Positions 28,476-36,483 of a stretch of 64,000 bases of DNA are shown here, piece after piece. The position numbers and the translations under genes were made by a program. The DNA is from Pseudomonadota bacterium (GTDB lineage Bacteria > Myxococcota_A > Polyangia > Polyangiales > Polyangiaceae), in the NCBI GenBank assembly GCA_023428245.1, contig JAEYYX010000094.1, positions 1 to 64,000 of the forward strand, in the 5' to 3' direction. Each line of letters opens with the position of its first letter. Position 1 is the first letter of the stretch. The notes under the pieces were generated by a model that was not told the DNA's origin, did not search any database, and saw only the letters and a list, made by a program, of their open reading frames with translations.

Positions 28476-29584
28476 TGGGTAAACTGCTCAAAGAGCGGGA
28501 AGGCGTCGTGCGGTCCGGCTCCCGCCTCGGGGTGATACTGGACGGAGAAGGCTCGGGCTTCTTCAGCGAGAAGCCCTTCGCTCGAGCCGTCGTTGAGGTG
28601 CACATGGCTGGTCGTGGCGCGTCCCTTGAGCGACTCGACGTCGACGACGAATCCGTGATTTTGAAGGGTGATTTGCACGCGACCGGTCGCCAGGTGCAAG
28701 ACCGGTTGGTTCAAGCCGCGATGGCCGAACTTGAGCTTACTCGTGGTGCCACCGAGGGCGCGGGCGAGCAGCTGGTGCCCGAGACAAATCCCGAACATGG
28801 GCTTTTTGCCGAGGAGCGCTTCGATGGTCTTGACCACCTGAGGCAACGCCGCCGGGTCTCCGGGGCCACTCGAGAGGAAGATACCGTCGGGGTTCGTCGC
28901 GAGGATTTCGCTCTCGCTTGCGTTTGCGGGCAGACACGTCAGCTCGCAACCAGCGCTCACCAGACAGCGCAGGATGTTTCGCTTGGCTCCGAAGTCGAGC
29001 ACTGTGACCTTGAACGGACCGGTCGCGGGCACGAGGGGCCTGCCCATCACTTCGGGACTGAACACCCCGAGGTCCTCGGTGAAGCGATAGGCCTCCTTCG
29101 GGGTGACTTGGCTGACCAGGTCGAGCCCCTCCATGCTCGGAGCGGAGCGGGCCCGCGCGACGAGGTCATCCGGGTTACCCGTGCCGATACAGCCGTTTTG
29201 GCTGCCTTTGTCGCGCAAATGGCGGGTCAGGCGCCGGGTGTCGATCCCGCCGATCGCTACGATCCCGTGTTCCCGAAGATACTCGGACAGCGTCTTCTCA
29301 CTGCGGTAATTCGAGGGAAGCGGGGAAGGGTCGCGAACGATGAATCCACTCACCTGCGGGCGTCCCGAGGTGCTCTCCGGATCATCGCTGTTGATGCCCG
29401 TGTTCCCGATGTGGGGAGCGGTCATCGTCACCAGCTGACCGGTGAAAGAGGGATCGGTGAGGACCTCTTGGTATCCGCTCATGCCGGTCGTGAATACGAC
29501 CTCACCGGTAGCTACTGCCTCGGCGCCGAAATGGAATCCGGGGAAAATGGAACCGTCGGCGAGGGCGAGGTATGCGCGATTCAA
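28457..29584 (-). CDS. carA: Carbamoyl-phosphate synthase small subunit (glutamine amidotransferase)
   Basis: 375 residues, full length. It hydrolyses glutamine and channels ammonia to the large subunit for pyrimidine and arginine synthesis. Landmarks: FTTGMSGYQEVLTDPS, GIDTRRLTRHLRDKG, LSSGPGDP, the nucleophile in FGICLGHQLLA and the His/Glu pair in VQYHPEAGAGPHDA. The ATG overlaps the pyrC stop by 4 bp. carB is not in this window. The pairing with pyrC suggests pyrimidine regulation, though no attenuator was seen. Confidence 0.97.
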   Translation of the reverse strand: MNRAYLALADGSIFPGFHFGAEAVATGEVVFTTGMSGYQEVLTDPSFTGQLVTMTAPHIGNTGINSDDPESTSGRPQVSGFIVRDPSPLPSNYRSEKTLSEYLREHGIVAIGGIDTRRLTRHLRDKGSQNGCIGTGNPDDLVARARSAPSMEGLDLVSQVTPKEAYRFTEDLGVFSPEVMGRPLVPATGPFKVTVLDFGAKRNILRCLVSAGCELTCLPANASESEILATNPDGIFLSSGPGDPAALPQVVKTIEALLGKKPMFGICLGHQLLARALGGTTSKLKFGHRGLNQPVLHLATGRVQITLQNHGFVVDVESLKGRATTSHVHLNDGSSEGLLAEEARAFSVQYHPEAGAGPHDAFPLFEQFTQWMSQS

Positions 29585-30918
29585 TGCTTTTCTCCTGTGC
29601 GATCGTAAACAATTGAGCCCCGCGCCATCGTGAGGAGCGGTCGGGCGGTGAGCTCTCGGGTGAGGAAAGGGGAGTTCCTGCTCTTCGAATACAGCTCGAT
29701 CTCAGCGGGAACGTAGCGGGCTCCGGGATCAATGAGCGTGAGCTCGGCGAGCGCCCCCTCGCGAATGGTGGGAGGCCGAAGGCCCGCGATCCTGGCGGGT
29801 GCTTGGCTCATGGCGTCGATCAGGCGGCTCAGCGTGAGGCCGTCTTTGCCTACGAGGTCGAACAAGAGACCAAAGCAGAGCTCGAGCCCCATCATGCCGG
29901 GGCTCGCCTCCGAAAACTCGAGGTCTTTTTCGAGGCGGGAGTGCGGCGCGTGGTCGGTGGCGATCGCGTCGATCGCCCCTTCGGCGAGGGCGCGCCGAAG
30001 AGCCGCGATATCCTCCTCTTCGCGGAGCGGAGGGTTCACCCGACAGCCCGTGTCGTAGCCGAGGACAGCCTCGTCGGTGAGCAATAGATGGTGCGGGGTG
30101 ACTTCGGCTGTGACCTTGAGGCCGCGAGATTTGGCCTCAGAAATGATGCGGGCGGAGCCGAGCGTGGAGACGTGTGCGGCGTGGTATTTGGCTCCGACGT
30201 ACTCGGCCAGAAGCACGTCGCGGGCGATGATGATGTCTTCGGCGACCCGCGGCCAGCCACGCAGGCCGAGCATCGCGCTCACCTTCCCCTCATGCATCGA
30301 CGCGCCGAGTGTGAGGTTGTGGTCCTCGGCGTGCTGGATGACGGGCATGTCGAAGTTGCGCGCATATTCCAGGGCGCGGCGCATGACGGCAGCGTTCATC
30401 ACGCAAACGCCATCATCACTGACCGCGATCGCTCCGGCGTCCCTCAGATCAGCGAACTCGGTGAGCTCTTCTCCGCGCATCCCCTTGGTGACGGCGCCGA
30501 TCGGGTGCAGCGAGGGCCCGCCGTGGGCGCGCGCCTTGCTGACCATCATCTCCGTAATGGCGCGGGTGTCGTTGACGGGCTTGGTGTTGGCCATCACGCA
30601 GACATGTGCGTAGCCCCCGGCCGCAGCCGCGTTCAGCCCTGAGCTGATGTCCTCTTTGTACTCCTGGCCAGGCTCCCGAAGGTGCGCGTGGAGGTCCACG
30701 AACGCCGGAACAAGGAAGAGTCCTCCGCCGGGGATGACGCGGGCTTGGGTCTGATCGAGTCCGGCGGCCGCGTCGCGGCCCACTCTCGTGATCGTCCCGT
30801 TTTCGATGACGACGTCGAGGACTTGGTCAAGGTGATAGCTCGGATCGATCGCTCGGACCCCGAGAAAAATCACGAGCTTCTCTGGCTCGCTCCCGGGGGT
30901 CATGATTGCCTTGGGCAT
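29581..30918 (-). CDS. pyrC: Dihydroorotase
   Basis: 445 residues of the class I amidohydrolase type, making dihydroorotate from carbamoyl aspartate. Metal ligands are in FVDLHAHLREPGQEYKED; the carboxylated-Lys and His region is represented by VIQHAED and YHAAHVSTLGSA, and the catalytic Asp by IDAIATDHAPHS. ATG 30918 or 30903 could be used. First gene of the pyrC-carA-rimO operon; its promoter should lie in 30919-31060, between it and the divergent tRNA gene. Confidence 0.95.
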   Translation of the reverse strand: MPKAIMTPGSEPEKLVIFLGVRAIDPSYHLDQVLDVVIENGTITRVGRDAAAGLDQTQARVIPGGGLFLVPAFVDLHAHLREPGQEYKEDISSGLNAAAAGGYAHVCVMANTKPVNDTRAITEMMVSKARAHGGPSLHPIGAVTKGMRGEELTEFADLRDAGAIAVSDDGVCVMNAAVMRRALEYARNFDMPVIQHAEDHNLTLGASMHEGKVSAMLGLRGWPRVAEDIIIARDVLLAEYVGAKYHAAHVSTLGSARIISEAKSRGLKVTAEVTPHHLLLTDEAVLGYDTGCRVNPPLREEEDIAALRRALAEGAIDAIATDHAPHSRLEKDLEFSEASPGMMGLELCFGLLFDLVGKDGLTLSRLIDAMSQAPARIAGLRPPTIREGALAELTLIDPGARYVPAEIELYSKSRNSPFLTRELTARPLLTMARGSIVYDRTGEKH

Positions 30919-31060
30919 CGGGGTGCGGGCTCATAGCACCAGCGCTCGACCTCGTCAGCGTCTCCGCGGAGGGGATGTTGTCGTAACGAAGACGCAAAGT
31001 GATCCTTGCGCGGAGATGAGGTGCGGTGTACTGAGCGTCCCCCGAAGCCGATAAGGCCGC

Positions 31061-31143
31061 GCGAAGATGGCGGAATGGCAGACGCGCTGGTTTCAGGTAC
31101 CAGTGCCCGCAAGGGCGTGGAGGTTCGAGTCCTCTTCTTCGCA
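31061..31143 (+). tRNA. tRNA-Leu (anticodon CAG)
   Basis: The acceptor arms GCGAAGA and TCTTCGC pair perfectly and are followed by discriminator A. The anticodon stem CTGGT/ACCAG encloses loop TTCAGGT with anticodon CAG. A long variable arm (TGCCCGCAAGGGCG) marks a class II tRNA, and the T arm reads GGAGG-TTCGAGT-CCTCT with one G-U pair. The CCA end is not encoded (CGA follows). It decodes CUG, a frequent Leu codon here. Confidence 0.95.
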
Positions 31144-31483
31144 CGAAACGACGCCGCCCCGGGGCCCTCGAGAGAGGCGCCTCGGGCCAGCGAGGTTGAG
31201 GCCTGAGGGGCCCCCTCCCCCGGAGTGCGTTTGAGCTGCTTTCTGAGCACGCTCCAGTGATCCGCGCTTGGTCCGTCCGCCTCATATCTCCACGAGATGG
31301 GCCGGCCCCCTGCCGCCTGGCGAAGAGCTGCCGTCGAGCCGGGAGCTGGAGCCAACCTCAGGACATCGGGGTGATTTCCGGACACCACCTTACATCTTGG
31401 CTCTGTACACGTGGCACGCGTTGTGCTTATTGGCGCATGCGACACCCGTTAAAGAACATTGGGTTGTTCCGAGGACACTAAAA
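31144..31483 (+). other. Non-coding stretch between tRNA-Leu and the small lipoprotein
   Basis: No gene was found in these 340 bases. The only site recognised is the sigma-54-like promoter at 31412-31428. Confidence 0.5.
31412..31428 (+). promoter_or_regulatory. Candidate sigma-54 (-24/-12) promoter
   Basis: TGGCACG followed by CGTT and GTGCTT. The invariant GG (31413-31414) and GC (31425-31426) are exactly 10 bases apart, as in TGGCACG-N4-TTGC sites; only the first T of the -12 element differs. It lies about 58 bp upstream of the ATG of the small Gly-rich lipoprotein, a suitable distance. No activator site was identified. Confidence 0.55.
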
Positions 31484-31723
31484 ATGAAAAAGACTCTCAC
31501 ACTCATTTCCGTACTCTCCCTCTCGACGGCGCTCTCGATCAGCGCCTGTACGAGCGGTGACGACGACACCGACGGCGTTGCTGGCGATTCCGGCACCGGC
31601 GGCAAGACCAGCACCGGCGGCAAGACCAGCACCGGCGGCAGCGCTGGTGAGGGCTCCGGCGGCAAGGCGTCCGGTGGCAGCGCCGGCGACACCAGCGTCG
31701 CAGGCCAGGGCGGCGCGGAATAA
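31484..31723 (+). CDS. Small Gly/Ser/Thr-rich lipoprotein
   Basis: 79 residues: a lipoprotein signal (MKKTLTLISVLSLSTALSISAC) and a short low-complexity tail (GDDDTDG then GGKTSTGG and similar units). Two tandem 18-bp units encode KTSTGG. There is no globular domain, so it is likely a surface spacer or envelope decoration. It has a good SD (GAGGA, eight bases upstream of ATG 31484), a sigma-54-like promoter 58 bp upstream, and a strong terminator 18 bp after the stop. The tight packaging suggests a highly expressed single gene. Confidence 0.75.
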   Translation: MKKTLTLISVLSLSTALSISACTSGDDDTDGVAGDSGTGGKTSTGGKTSTGGSAGEGSGGKASGGSAGDTSVAGQGGAE

Positions 31724-31741
31724 TTCCACCGTCAGGGAAAG

Positions 31742-31774
31742 AACGGGGGCCCGATGAGGCTCCCGTTTTTCTTT
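31742..31774 (+). terminator. Intrinsic terminator after the small lipoprotein
   Basis: A 10-bp stem AACGGGGGCC / GGCTCCCGTT (one G-U pair) with a six-base loop CGATGA, followed by TTTCTTTT. Ends the transcript of the gene at 31484. Confidence 0.85.
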
Positions 31775-32319
31775 TCCGTCCTCCCGCTTTCCCGTGTAAC
31801 TGTGATATTCGGTTGAGGGCTATGACATAGATGTCATGCTCCTACTCGGGCGGCCGTCGCCCCCATGTTACGACAAAGTTACACAGTTACCGCCCGCAGC
31901 AATATTTCCTGCCGATCGCGACTCGTCACCCACCCCGTGACATCTGTGTCGTGCGAAGTGAACGTAGCATCTTGTGGACAAGGAACGCCCTGTCTCCGAC
32001 CTGTTGTATTTTCTAAGTGCATATGGCCCCTGAACGGGCGATGAGCGCTGCGCGGGACTGAGGATTCGATAGCTTCTGCCCGTGAATCCCCTCCAAGAAC
32101 GTCGCTGTTTCTTGCGGATCGCCAGTCGCAGAGCCTGGGTGCGACTTTTCGATCCTACTCCCCCTCGGCGGAGCTCACTGCGTAGTCGACTGCGCTGATT
32201 TCTTTTGGAAAAACGGGAGACTCTGGCTCCCGGTTGCGATTTTTCGCTTCCCCGGCGCATGCGGTTTTCGGACCTGGGCTGCTCACATCGGGCGGCGAAA
32301 AACGTTAGGGTCGCGTCCC
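31775..32319. other. Long non-coding, relatively AT-rich stretch with dyads
   Basis: About 550 bases without a convincing gene in this otherwise tightly packed window. It contains GTAACTGTG (31797-31805) matched by CACAGTTAC (31882-31890), two related dyads (31822-31840 and 31937-31954), a CTTGTGGACAAG palindrome (31971-31982), and a terminator-like hairpin CGGGAG/CTCCCG at 32214-32232 followed by TTTTT. It could hold regulatory sites or an unannotated RNA. Confidence 0.5.
31822..31954. promoter_or_regulatory. Two related dyad elements (operator-like)
   Basis: ATGACAT-AG-ATGTCAT (31822-31837) is a perfect 7-bp dyad. 115 bp further on, GTGACATCTGTGTCGTGC (31937-31954) matches the first over TGACAT-NN-RTGTCRTGC. 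Two copies of one asymmetric-flanked dyad are more than expected by chance in a short region and look like binding sites of one regulator. The regulator and its target gene are unknown. Confidence 0.4.
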
Positions 32320-33699
32320 GTGGGAGTTTCGGTGCGATTTGCGTTGGGTACGCTCGAGGTCCGAGGGCTTTCGCCCGAGCAGGCTGAAGGACTCCCGTGG
32401 GACGATCGCGCCCTGTGCCACCGGCTCTCGGCCCACGAGTATGCCCCGCTTCTGCGGAGACTGCACAAGGCTGGCCTCGCCATCGACGATCAAGCGCGCA
32501 GCTATGACTCCCTTGCCCTGGTTCCGAAGGAGGAGCGGCGGCCTCGCCCCTTCCAAACAGAGAGCATCGCCGCCTGGACCGGACAAAAGAGCCGGGGAGT
32601 TGTGGTTCTTCCGACAGGGGCAGGCAAAAGCCACGTGGCTCTCTTAGCCATGCTCGAAAAGGGCCGCTCGACGTTGGTCATCGCGCCGACCCTCGACCTC
32701 GTCCGACAATGGCACGAGACGCTGACTCGATTCTTCGGGATCGAGGTCGGAATCCTCGGAGGCGGGGAACATGAGGTGCGCCCCGTCACAGTGAGTACCT
32801 ACGACTCGGCCCATTTGCACATGGAGCGATACGGGAACCGTTTCGGGTTGGTAGTGTTCGATGAATGTCACCACTTGCCAGGTGAGACCTACAGCGAAGC
32901 GGCTCGCATGTGCATCGCTCCGTTTCGGCTCGGCCTGACGGCAACCCCTGAACGTTCCGACGGCCGAGAGAGCTTCCTCGACGAGCTCGTGGGGCCGATT
33001 GTCTATCGGAAGAACATCACGGACATGGCGGGCAGTTACCTTGCCGAGTACGAGACGCGGCGTATTGTCGTCGAATTGTCGCCGGAAGAGCGCGAGGAAT
33101 ATGAACAGGCCCGGGACCTCTACCTTGGCTTTATCCGGTCCCAAGGCATCGCGCTCAGCTCCCCCCGAGGCTTTCAGGAGTTCGTCGAGCGCTCTACGCG
33201 CACGGAAGCGGGCCGCCGCGCCTATGCTGGTTACCGTCGCCAAAGGAGCCTCGCATTCGCGCCGGCTGCGAAGCTCACGACGCTCGGGGAGCTCTTGACG
33301 CGGCACGCTGTGGATCGCTCCATCATCTTCACGGAGGACAACCGAACGGCCTACGAAATCAGTCGCCGCTTCTTGGTCCCGATCATCACCCATCAGACGA
33401 AGGTGAAAGAGCGGACGGACATCTTGAGGGGGCTCGCAGAAGGACGCTACCGCGCAATTGTGACCTCGAAGGTCCTCAACGAAGGCGTGGATGTGCCGTC
33501 GGCGAGTGTTGCGATTGTCGTGAGCGGGAACAGCTCAGTGCTCGAGCATGTGCAGCGCCTCGGGCGAATCTTGCGCCAGGTCGGCGACAAGCGAGCGACG
33601 CTTTACGAGCTCGTCTCGGGGAACACGAGTGAAGCGAAGACGAGCGATCGGCGCCGAGAACACGTCGCGTATCGGGCGCGGCGCTCGAGGAGATCATGA
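32320..33699 (+). CDS. XPB/Rad25-type SF2 DNA helicase
   Basis: 459 residues from GTG 32320. A short N-terminal region precedes the helicase core: RPFQTESIAAW (Q-like motif), Walker A LPTGAGKS (97-104), Walker B DECHH (181-185), LTATPER (206-212), then after an insertion the second RecA domain with ERTDILRGLAEGRYRAIVTS, NEGVDVPSA and the arginine-finger motif QRLGRILRQ. This fits the compact archaeal-type XPB of nucleotide-excision repair. Its stop overlaps the start of the DUF790/Bax1 gene by 4 bp, the same pairing as archaeal XPB-Bax1. It probably unwinds damaged DNA for the partner nuclease. Confidence 0.88.
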   Translation: MGVSVRFALGTLEVRGLSPEQAEGLPWDDRALCHRLSAHEYAPLLRRLHKAGLAIDDQARSYDSLALVPKEERRPRPFQTESIAAWTGQKSRGVVVLPTGAGKSHVALLAMLEKGRSTLVIAPTLDLVRQWHETLTRFFGIEVGILGGGEHEVRPVTVSTYDSAHLHMERYGNRFGLVVFDECHHLPGETYSEAARMCIAPFRLGLTATPERSDGRESFLDELVGPIVYRKNITDMAGSYLAEYETRRIVVELSPEEREEYEQARDLYLGFIRSQGIALSSPRGFQEFVERSTRTEAGRRAYAGYRRQRSLAFAPAAKLTTLGELLTRHAVDRSIIFTEDNRTAYEISRRFLVPIITHQTKVKERTDILRGLAEGRYRAIVTSKVLNEGVDVPSASVAIVVSGNSSVLEHVQRLGRILRQVGDKRATLYELVSGNTSEAKTSDRRREHVAYRARRSRRS

Positions 33700-34907
33700 G
33701 CGCGCTCCTGTCTCCTGACCTCATCGCGACGCGCCGCCGAGGAGACGAGCTCAAGTTGGCTCCGCTCTCCGCAACCGATCGTGAGCGGGCGGTCGAGATT
33801 GCTCAGGAGATCCTGTACGCGCTCGGGGGACTGCTCGGCAGTACCGAGGAAGAAGTCGAGCTGTGTCTCGGGGGGATTGAGTGTAGCTCTAGGGAAAAGA
33901 AGCTGAAATTGGCCCTCGAGAGGCTCGCGCTCGCTCAATCGACTTTCGAAGCTCCCACTGAGCTTGCTCCGGTGGAGCTGCGGCGCATGATCTTCGAAGA
34001 GGCTGCCCGGACTCGGGTGGAGCTTCGGGAGACCTTTGACCGGCGCTTTGTCCTCGCTCAGGTCGGCGAGCGGGTGGGGGCGACCGTGGAAGAGCTCGAA
34101 CGAGCGCTGTTTTCGGATCTGAAGGGCGCAGCGGAGCTTCGTGCGGCACCTGCGCTTTCCGCCGAAGGGCTCGTCGCCCTGTATGAGGAAGCTCAGCTCC
34201 TCGGTGTGTTCCTCCGGGCAGTGAGGGTCCGGGCGCGGCTCCGGCTCGAGAATCCGGCTGAGGTGAGAAAGCTCTTTTGGAAGCTGAAATTTCGTGAGCT
34301 CCTGTTTCGGCTCGAGGAGCGCAGCCCCGGTGAGTACGAACTGTTGCTCGACGGTCCGAGCTCTCTTCTCACCCCGTCGACGCGCTACGGACTGCGTCTT
34401 TCCCAGGTCATCGGAGCGCTTCTCCGCGCGGGTGCCACGGCGTTCGAGGCGGACGTCTTGTGGGGAAAGTCAAAGCGTCCCCTCATATTCCGCCACGTGG
34501 TGCGTCCTAGCGGTGAGCAAGCGTCTGAGGCCGAAGACGAGCTCCGACCCGAACTCAGCGCTCTCCTCGAAAGTGCACTTCTCGCCGAGAAGGGGATTCA
34601 GGCGGTGCGCGCCACGAGTCTTTTGCACGTCCCCGGTCTTGGCGTGGTCGTTCCCGATCTAGAATTTCGTGGTGCCGACGGGGCGCCCGTCTTCTTTGAG
34701 CTTCTTGGCGAGACGAGTCGCGACGCGGCGTTCAAGAGGGCTGATTGGGCGCGGGAAAACCCAGGTTCGCGAGTGGTCTTTGCGGCGTCGAGCCGTTTGC
34801 GGGTGAGTCCCGAGATCTTCGAGGGCGTGAAAGGAAGTCGACTTTTGGTCTACTCAGGGACACTCACCCCCAAGAAAGTGCTCACGGCGCTCGAAGAGCT
34901 CTTGTGA
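33696..34907 (+). CDS. Bax1-like nuclease (DUF790 family)
   Basis: 403 residues matching the DUF790/Bax1 family in layout: N-terminal LLSPDLIATRRRGDELKLAPL, a helical middle with RLRLENPAEVRKLFWKLKFR, and a conserved segment YELLLDGPSSLLTPSTRYGL. The C-terminal restriction-like nuclease core shows VPDLEF and VFFELLGET (Asp and Glu of a PD-(D/E)xK-type site). In archaea Bax1 binds XPB and cuts beside unwound DNA. Here the gene overlaps the XPB-type helicase gene by 4 bp (ATGA), supporting one complex. Confidence 0.85.
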   Translation: MSALLSPDLIATRRRGDELKLAPLSATDRERAVEIAQEILYALGGLLGSTEEEVELCLGGIECSSREKKLKLALERLALAQSTFEAPTELAPVELRRMIFEEAARTRVELRETFDRRFVLAQVGERVGATVEELERALFSDLKGAAELRAAPALSAEGLVALYEEAQLLGVFLRAVRVRARLRLENPAEVRKLFWKLKFRELLFRLEERSPGEYELLLDGPSSLLTPSTRYGLRLSQVIGALLRAGATAFEADVLWGKSKRPLIFRHVVRPSGEQASEAEDELRPELSALLESALLAEKGIQAVRATSLLHVPGLGVVVPDLEFRGADGAPVFFELLGETSRDAAFKRADWARENPGSRVVFAASSRLRVSPEIFEGVKGSRLLVYSGTLTPKKVLTALEELL

Positions 34908-35128
34908 GAGGTGGCGCCGAATTTGGGCGGGCCACCCGATGAGTTGCGCGGCCCATCCAGGGGGGCGTGGGAGCGCTTCCTTGATTTATGGCAGCAGGGG
35001 CGAAATTATGCCGTGGCATCAAAGAAAAATCTAGAACTTGCTGGGTGACTGCGGTTTTTGGGGGTGCCCCGCAGGTGGCGAGGCTACAATTCGTTTCGCA
35101 CCCTTCGCTTGAACGACTGCCTCTGCCC

Positions 35129-36358
35129 ATGATCTACCGTCGCCTTAGCTTTGCCTCCGCCCTGACTCTTGCCGCCTGTAGCAGCTCCACTGGTGGCTTT
35201 GATGCGAACAACGACAAGGTCGCCGATGGTCTCGGCTCCTTGCTCGATAAGGACGGGGACGGTTTCGCGGACAGCATCGACATTGACGGCGACGGCGTGC
35301 CCGACGGCCTTGGGATCGACACGGATGGAGACGGTATCCTCGACGGGCTCTTGCTCGATACCGACTGTGACGGAATCTACGAGAGCGTCTCGAAGAACAA
35401 GAACAAAACCCCCGACTACATGGTGCAAAACCCCCATCCGCCGTCTGGCTGTGGACCGAGCGGGTCCGGAGGTGCGGCCCCAGGAAGTGGCGGCGCCGGG
35501 AACCCGCAAGTCGGCGGTTCGCCCTCAGTCGGAGGCTCGGGTCCCACGTCGGGCGGCGCCCCATCTGTCGGGGGGATGCCTTCTTCCGGCGGGATGCCGA
35601 CGGCGGGTGGCGCTCCTTCAACGGGAGGGTCCGTGAGCGGAGGGCTAGGAGCGAGCCCGAGCTACCAGGGTACAGGGAAGACGACGGACCGCTATGCCGA
35701 GAGCGAAGTCTACCGGAATCAGGTTCCCTACATGCTCATCGCGAACGGATGGGGCACGAATTGGGGCAGTCACTCGATCTCCTGGCGCGGCACCTCGTTC
35801 ATCGTCGAATCACTCACGGGAAGCCAAGGGTCGGACTATTCACCGGCCGGCTATCCGACGATGTTCTGTGGTCTCTATTCAGAGAAGCAGGTGGACGGCT
35901 GCGGACTGCCAGCGAATTTCTCGACGCTGACGACCGTGAAGACCGGCTGGTCCTGGAGCGGGCCCTCCAGCGGGCAGTATAATGCGGCCTGGGACATTTG
36001 GATCGGCGACAACGGCCAGCTCAAATCATACCTGATGGTTTGGCTGCGAGATCCGCCGGGACAGCAGCCGGCCGGCGCCGCTGCGGCAGCAAATGTTTCG
36101 GTGCCGAACGTGCCGGGGACCTGGACTGTTTGGACCGGAAATGTCAACGGTCGTCCCATCGTGAACTACATCAAGCCTGAGGGACAGGACCTCGGGGAGC
36201 TTGAGTTCGACGTGCTCGACTTCTACGAGCACGCCAAGAGCCGGAACTATAACCTTCCCGGCGGACAGCTCATGGCTGTTGCAATTGGGTTTGAAGTTTG
36301 GAATGGACCCGTCTCGAATGTGGAGACGAAGGATTTTTACGTCCACGTCAACAAGTAA
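35129..36358 (+). CDS. Lipoprotein with calcium-binding repeats and a GH12-like domain
   Basis: 409 residues from ATG 35129. Lipobox LTLAAC, then thrombospondin-type-3 Asp-rich repeats (DKDGDGFADSIDIDGDGVPD, DTDGDGILDG) that would bind calcium. A Gly/Ser/Pro linker follows, and a C-terminal beta-jelly-roll resembling glycoside hydrolase family 12 (QYNAAWDIWIG, 'TWTVWTGNVNGRPIV', GFEVWNG with the acid/base Glu). The nucleophile Glu of YExMIW appears as Tyr (KSYLMVW), so hydrolysis is doubtful; glucan binding is possible. Surface-anchored. Upstream 34908-35128 has no gene. Confidence 0.75.
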   Translation: MIYRRLSFASALTLAACSSSTGGFDANNDKVADGLGSLLDKDGDGFADSIDIDGDGVPDGLGIDTDGDGILDGLLLDTDCDGIYESVSKNKNKTPDYMVQNPHPPSGCGPSGSGGAAPGSGGAGNPQVGGSPSVGGSGPTSGGAPSVGGMPSSGGMPTAGGAPSTGGSVSGGLGASPSYQGTGKTTDRYAESEVYRNQVPYMLIANGWGTNWGSHSISWRGTSFIVESLTGSQGSDYSPAGYPTMFCGLYSEKQVDGCGLPANFSTLTTVKTGWSWSGPSSGQYNAAWDIWIGDNGQLKSYLMVWLRDPPGQQPAGAAAAANVSVPNVPGTWTVWTGNVNGRPIVNYIKPEGQDLGELEFDVLDFYEHAKSRNYNLPGGQLMAVAIGFEVWNGPVSNVETKDFYVHVNK

Positions 36359-36454
36359 GATTTCGCGACGGGGGGTACGCCAGCGCGAACCCGCTTCTGC
36401 ACCTCCGCGTTGCTCGCACCTATAAAACCGCTAATCTTTCCAAAGACAGAAAGG

Positions 36455-36470
36455 ACTTCCTGAGGGAAGT
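36455..36470 (+). promoter_or_regulatory. Hairpin over the likely ribosome-binding site
   Basis: ACTTCC-TGAG-GGAAGT just upstream of ATG 36484 would pair the purine-rich GAGGGAAG (candidate SD) within a 6-bp stem. A weak promoter (TTGCTC-N16-TAATCT) lies upstream. This could limit translation of the lipoprotein; untested. Confidence 0.3.
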
Positions 36471-36483
36471 AACCCAAAATACC

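Noticed and set aside
31971..31982. CTTGTGGACAAG as a DnaA box and the 31.8-32.3 kb gap as a replication origin
   Set aside because: There is only one such site, no box cluster, and no dnaA, dnaN or gyr genes nearby.
31868..32260. 130-codon minus-strand frame in the non-coding block
   Set aside because: It is Arg/Ser-rich, has no motif, and crosses the dyads and terminator-like hairpin.
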